From the NCBI GenBank assembly GCA_028700795.1, contig JAQVRY010000034.1, positions 1 through 9,759 on the forward strand: a DNA stretch of 9,759 nucleotides, read 5' to 3'. The position numbers were made by a program, and so were the translations under genes. The stretch comes from Tissierellia bacterium. GTDB taxonomy: Bacteria > Bacillota > Clostridia > Tissierellales > Sedimentibacteraceae. Positions 6,682-9,759 of the stretch are shown here, piece by piece (the first letter of the stretch is position 1; every line of letters begins with the position of its first letter). The notes under the pieces are model-generated. The model was not told the origin of the DNA. It saw only the letters and a list, made by a program, of their open reading frames with translations, and made no database searches.

Positions 6682-7636
6682 TAATCTTCTTGAAATAAAG
6701 AATTTAAAACAATATTTTGATATTTCTATGGGTTTGTTAAAGAGTAAGCCTTTAAAAGCAGTTGATGATATATCATTTAGTATAAAAAAAGGTGAAACAT
6801 TAGGCTTGGTTGGTGAATCCGGCTGTGGCAAAACAACAGTCGGAAGGTCAATATTACAGCTATACAAACCAACAGGCGGAGAAGTAATATTTAAAGGTAA
6901 AAAGATTGAAAGCAAAGAGTCTATAAAACATTTAAGACAAAATGCACAAATGGTATTTCAAGATCCATATTCTTCTTTAAACCCTAGAATGACAGTAGGG
7001 GATATTGTAGGAGAGCCCTTGGATGTTATGAATATGTATAAGAATAGAAAAGAAAGAAATAACAGAGTAAATGAGTTAATGGAAATTGTCGGGCTGTCAA
7101 GCGAACATGCAACTCGTTATGCTCATGAATTCTCAGGAGGGCAGCGTCAGCGTATCGGCATTGCAAGAGCATTGGCTGTAGAGCCTGAATTTATAGTATG
7201 CGATGAGCCGGTATCTGCACTTGATGTTTCCATACAAGCACAAATAATTAATAAATTTGAAGATTTACAAGCTCAATTAGGTCTGACTTATTTATTTATT
7301 GCTCATGACTTATTGGTAGTTAAACATATATCTAATAGAATTGCAGTTATGTATTTAGGAAGAATGATGGAATTAGCATCAGCTGAAGAATTGTATAATC
7401 ACCCGCTACATCCATATACAATTTCTTTGTTATCAGCAGTGCCTATTCCTGACCCCAATTATGCGAGAAACCATAAGAGGATTTTGCTTGAAGGTGATGT
7501 ACCAAGCCCTCTTAATATGCCTTCTGGATGTCCTTTTAGAACAAGATGTCAAAGGGCAACAAAAGAATGTTCAGAAATCAGACCTGAACTGCGAGAAGTG
7601 GCACCGGAACACATGGTTGCATGCATTCATGTTTAA
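6671..7636 (+). CDS. oppF: Oligopeptide ABC transporter, ATP-binding protein OppF
   Basis: Cytoplasmic ATPase of 321 residues, partner of OppD. Motifs: Walker A GESGCGKT at 48-55 (K54), Q97 in FQDPYSSLNPRMTVG, signature SGGQRQR from S155, D178 and catalytic E179 in CDEPVSALD, and H212 in AHDL. The wording of the Q-loop (YSSLNPRM) and of the Walker B region (CDEPVSALDVS) marks the F rather than the D subunit. Cys at 287, 293, 300 and 318 repeat the C-terminal cysteine spacing of OppD. The start overlaps the end of oppD by 11 bases and has AGAGGAGA at 6657-6664, six bases upstream. An 85-base gap with a stem-loop separates it from oppA. Confidence 0.95.
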   Translation: MENNNLLEIKNLKQYFDISMGLLKSKPLKAVDDISFSIKKGETLGLVGESGCGKTTVGRSILQLYKPTGGEVIFKGKKIESKESIKHLRQNAQMVFQDPYSSLNPRMTVGDIVGEPLDVMNMYKNRKERNNRVNELMEIVGLSSEHATRYAHEFSGGQRQRIGIARALAVEPEFIVCDEPVSALDVSIQAQIINKFEDLQAQLGLTYLFIAHDLLVVKHISNRIAVMYLGRMMELASAEELYNHPLHPYTISLLSAVPIPDPNYARNHKRILLEGDVPSPLNMPSGCPFRTRCQRATKECSEIRPELREVAPEHMVACIHV

Positions 7637-7641
7637 AGGTA

Positions 7642-7666
7642 TGGGGACACACGAATGTTGTCCCCG
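7642..7666 (+). promoter_or_regulatory. Strong stem-loop between oppF and oppA
   Basis: GGGGACA (7643-7649) pairs with TGTCCCC (7659-7665). With one bulged C at 7650 the stem continues through AC/GT to a GAAT loop, and a U-G pair can be added at the base. It begins six bases after the oppF stop. No U-tract follows, so it is not a standard terminator. Known roles of such elements inside operons are protection of mRNA ends and partial attenuation, which let the binding protein be made in excess over the membrane parts. Which applies here is inference. Confidence 0.6.
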
Positions 7667-7721
7667 ATTCGAGTGATATTAATTTAATAATTAATATATA
7701 TATATTTAAAGGAGGAAAGTA

Positions 7722-9575
7722 ATGAAGAAAATTTTATCTTTAGTATTAGTATTGGTCATGGTGTTTTCATTAGCAGCATGCGGAAATAATCAACCACCGG
7801 CAGAACCGGAAACACCAGAAACACCAGAGACTCCGGAAACTCCGGAAACTCCGGAAGAACCGGGTATTGCAGATAGTATAACTTTGCATGTAGGTGCATA
7901 TCCTGATACTATCGACCCGGCACTTAACAGTGCGGTTGATGGTGCTACTTATATAATCCATGCATTTGCAGGATTAGTAGGCTATCAACAAAAAGAAGAC
8001 GGCGGTCTTGAACTTTATGCTGATTTAGCCAAAGAATTACCTGTAGGTAAAGAGAGAGACGACGGAATGGTTGAGTATGTATATGAGTTAAAAGACGGCT
8101 TAAAATGGAGCGACGGCTCTGATTTAACAGCCCAAGATTTCGTTTATGCTTGGAACAGAGCAGCTAACCCTCTAACGGCAGCAGACTATGGATATATGTT
8201 TGAAGTTGTTGATGGTTATGCAGCTATGACTGAAATGGATGAAGAGGAAAATTTAGTAAATCCGGATGCAAAGCTTAATGTTACAGCTTCTGATGACGGA
8301 AAAACACTGACAGTTGTTCTTCCTGTAGACGTGCCGTATTTCAACGAATTAGTTGCATTCCCCACATATATGCCTGTAAAGGAAGAAGTTGCAGAAGGAA
8401 ATGATGCATGGGCTACTGCAGCAGATACTTACATTGGAAACGGACCATACAAGGTTGTTGAATTTTCACAAAGCCAATTGATAATGCAGAAAAATGAATA
8501 TTATCATGATGCAGATTCAATATTAACAAACGAATTAGTATTTGCATTCAATGATGATGACACTTCAACGCTTGCAAACTTCCAGAACGGCTCATACTTG
8601 TTTATTGACCAGGTTCCAAATGATGAAATTAAAGCATTGCAGGAAGACTATCCTGACGAATTCTTTATAGAAGGACAACTTGGAACGTATTATGTATCAT
8701 ATAACGTAAATGATGAAGCATTCTCAGCATTTGGCGAAGCTGACAAAGCAAAGATAAGAAAAGCTCTTGGTCTTATGATTGACAGAACTTATATAGTTGA
8801 AGAAATCGGTCAGGCTGGTCAAGTAGAAGCAAATTCTTTTGTTCCGATTGGATTAACTGAGCCGGATGGAAAAACAGAATTTGTAACCAACAACGGTCCT
8901 AATGGTGATGGAGCAGGATACTACAGCGTTAACCCTGATGATTATGAAAAGAACACTGAAGAAGCAATAGCTTTATTAAGAGAAGCAGCTGATTCATCAG
9001 GACTGTTCTCTGTAGATGAAAATGGTATGGTATCAAGTGAATTCCCGACACTTGCATATTTGACAAATGAAGGAACAGGTCATGAAGCAATTGCCATAAA
9101 TTTACAAGCTACCTATGCACAGTATGGAATTAATATGACTATAGAAAAACAAGAATGGTCAACATTCCTTAACACTCGTAAAAATGGAGACTATTCAGTT
9201 GCAAGAAACGGCTGGTTAGGAGACTACAACGATCCTATATCATTCCTTGACATGTGGATTACAACAAGCGGTAACAACGATTCACAGTTTGGTAAAGGTG
9301 AACATGCTAATTATGCAGGATACACATACAAGGGTGAAAGCGGAAAAACCTGGGCAGAATCATATGATAAGATAATCAGTGAAGTTAAAGCTTCTAAAGA
9401 TCCGGAAGAAAGATTTGCTTTAATGCATGAAGCAGAAAATATATTAATGGAAACCGGAGCTATTTGCCCGATTTACTATTATACAGATATTTTCATGAGC
9501 AGTACTGAACTTGAAGGTGCTTTTGCAAGCCCATTAGGATACAAATACTTCATGTATTCAACTGTAGCAGAATAG
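7722..9575 (+). CDS. oppA: Oligopeptide-binding lipoprotein OppA (SBP family 5)
   Basis: Protein of 617 residues that captures peptides outside the cell and hands them to OppBC. The N-terminus is a lipoprotein signal: MKK, a hydrophobic stretch, then lipobox LAAC with the lipidated Cys at 20. A spacer of Pro, Glu and Thr (25-47) contains five Glu-Thr-Pro repeats (30-44) and links the anchor to the globular domain. SBP_bac_5 landmarks follow: TIDPAL near the start, LKWSDGSDLTAQDFVYAWNR, GNGPYKVVEF, RKALGLMIDRTYIVEEIG, and GWLGDYNDPISFLDMW at 497-512, where the Asp of the DYNDP block (D501) corresponds to the residue that binds the peptide alpha-amino group in OppA structures. It is complete and ends near a terminator. 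The start has GGAGG at 7711-7715, six bases before the ATG. Peptide length preference cannot be read from the sequence. Confidence 0.95.
   Translation: MKKILSLVLVLVMVFSLAACGNNQPPAEPETPETPETPETPETPEEPGIADSITLHVGAYPDTIDPALNSAVDGATYIIHAFAGLVGYQQKEDGGLELYADLAKELPVGKERDDGMVEYVYELKDGLKWSDGSDLTAQDFVYAWNRAANPLTAADYGYMFEVVDGYAAMTEMDEEENLVNPDAKLNVTASDDGKTLTVVLPVDVPYFNELVAFPTYMPVKEEVAEGNDAWATAADTYIGNGPYKVVEFSQSQLIMQKNEYYHDADSILTNELVFAFNDDDTSTLANFQNGSYLFIDQVPNDEIKALQEDYPDEFFIEGQLGTYYVSYNVNDEAFSAFGEADKAKIRKALGLMIDRTYIVEEIGQAGQVEANSFVPIGLTEPDGKTEFVTNNGPNGDGAGYYSVNPDDYEKNTEEAIALLREAADSSGLFSVDENGMVSSEFPTLAYLTNEGTGHEAIAINLQATYAQYGINMTIEKQEWSTFLNTRKNGDYSVARNGWLGDYNDPISFLDMWITTSGNNDSQFGKGEHANYAGYTYKGESGKTWAESYDKIISEVKASKDPEERFALMHEAENILMETGAICPIYYYTDIFMSSTELEGAFASPLGYKYFMYSTVAE
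7809..7853 (+). repeat. Five tandem 9-bp repeats coding for Glu-Thr-Pro in OppA
   Basis: Five consecutive 9-base units of the form GA(A/G)-AC(A/T)-CC(A/G) encode the E-T-P linker just after the lipobox. The last two units are identical (GAAACTCCG), and the third differs from them only in its Glu codon (GAG). The first two use the other codon variants, so the array looks built by recent duplication of the downstream units. It is likely to vary in copy number between strains. Confidence 0.9.
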
Positions 9576-9599
9576 TATAAAATATAGATTAGATTAACC

Positions 9600-9624
9600 A
9601 AGGCCGGGAGAAATCCCGGCTTTT
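9600..9624 (+). terminator. Intrinsic terminator of the opp operon
   Basis: GCCGGGA (9603-9609) and TCCCGGC (9614-9620) form a perfect 7-bp GC-rich stem around a GAAA tetraloop, and TTTT follows at 9621-9624. The stem can extend by three weaker pairs (A-U, A-U and G-U) into the flanking A and U bases. It lies 24 bases after the oppA stop codon, which sets the end of the operon. Confidence 0.93.
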
Positions 9625-9632
9625 GTAATTGA

Positions 9633-9759
9633 TATGAATAACCCGCGGAGCGTCATTCTGAACGCAGTGAAGAATCTCAAAGCTATGAATAACCCGCGGA
9701 GCGTCATTCTGAACGCAGTGAAGAATCTCAAAACCTGAGATCCTTCGCTATTGCTCAGG
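9633..9759. repeat. Intergenic repeat array: two 49-base direct copies plus the opposite arm of a palindrome, cut by the window edge
   Basis: The unit at 9633-9681, beginning TATGAATAACCCGCGGAGCG, recurs exactly at 9684-9732, separated by two bases. The sequence after the second copy (9736-9759, TGAGATCCTTCGC onward) is an imperfect inverted match of the unit's second half (about 9708-9730), with a 5-base loop, so a long hairpin can form. The TCATTCTGA...GAAGAATCTC / GAGATCCTTCGC...CTCAGG pattern resembles a class of intergenic palindromic repeats seen dispersed in many bacterial genomes. There is no open reading frame. The remaining arm probably continues past the window. Confidence 0.85.

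Noticed and set aside
7461..7676. Open frame of 71 residues overlapping the end of oppF in another frame
   Set aside because: It lies mostly inside the well-supported oppF C-terminus, lacks a ribosome site and shows no recognisable protein feature.
7654..7682. Separate promoter for oppA (TG-A-TATTAA as extended -10)
   Set aside because: No -35 at proper spacing; TTGTCC at 7659 is only 12 bases away. RNA start mapping could reopen it.
7770..7961. Antisense open frame of 63 residues rich in Phe, Arg and Ser repeats
   Set aside because: It is the complement of the Glu-Thr-Pro repeats and early OppA; no ribosome site and low-complexity content explain it as a shadow.
9633..9732. CRISPR array
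   Set aside because: Two 49-base copies only two bases apart leave no spacer, and no cas genes are present.

Overview
The window looks like chromosomal DNA of a low-GC, AT-rich Gram-positive bacterium, probably an anaerobic member of the Clostridia or Tissierellia that lives on peptides and amino acids. The grounds are the AT-rich codon use, strong AGGAGG-type ribosome sites, textbook sigma-A promoters, a lipoprotein-type solute-binding protein, and protein families common in amino-acid-fermenting Firmicutes. The genus cannot be fixed from the sequence alone. All genes are on the + strand.

Layout. (1) Bases 1-167 hold the 3' end of an M24 (Xaa-Pro) peptidase gene. (2) A promoter at 162-190, overlapping that gene's stop codon, starts a three-gene unit: an M19 dipeptidase (255-1283), type I signal peptidase (1297-1875) and the M20C dipeptidase PepD (1884-3317). 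It ends at an intrinsic terminator at 3329-3370. (3) After about 130 bases with no gene, an extended -10 promoter at 3503-3531 drives an oligopeptide ABC transporter operon in the order oppB-oppC-oppD-oppF-oppA (3624-9575). Its short leader carries a 10-bp hairpin and a possible 21-codon leader ORF. A strong stem-loop lies between oppF and oppA. The operon ends at a GC-rich hairpin with a U-tract (9600-9624). (4) The last 130 bases are a non-coding repeat: two 49-base direct copies followed by the opposite arm of a long imperfect palindrome, cut by the window edge.

How the genes fit together. The OppA lipoprotein captures peptides outside the cell, the OppB/OppC channel powered by OppD/OppF imports them, and the cytosolic dipeptidases (M19, M20C PepD, M24) would cut them to free amino acids. 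Signal peptidase I is a housekeeping exporter component set within the dipeptidase unit. The gene content is familiar peptide uptake and breakdown. I found no convincing new multi-gene system. The parts most worth a second look are the two regulatory leaders or stem-loops in the opp operon and the repeat array at the right edge.
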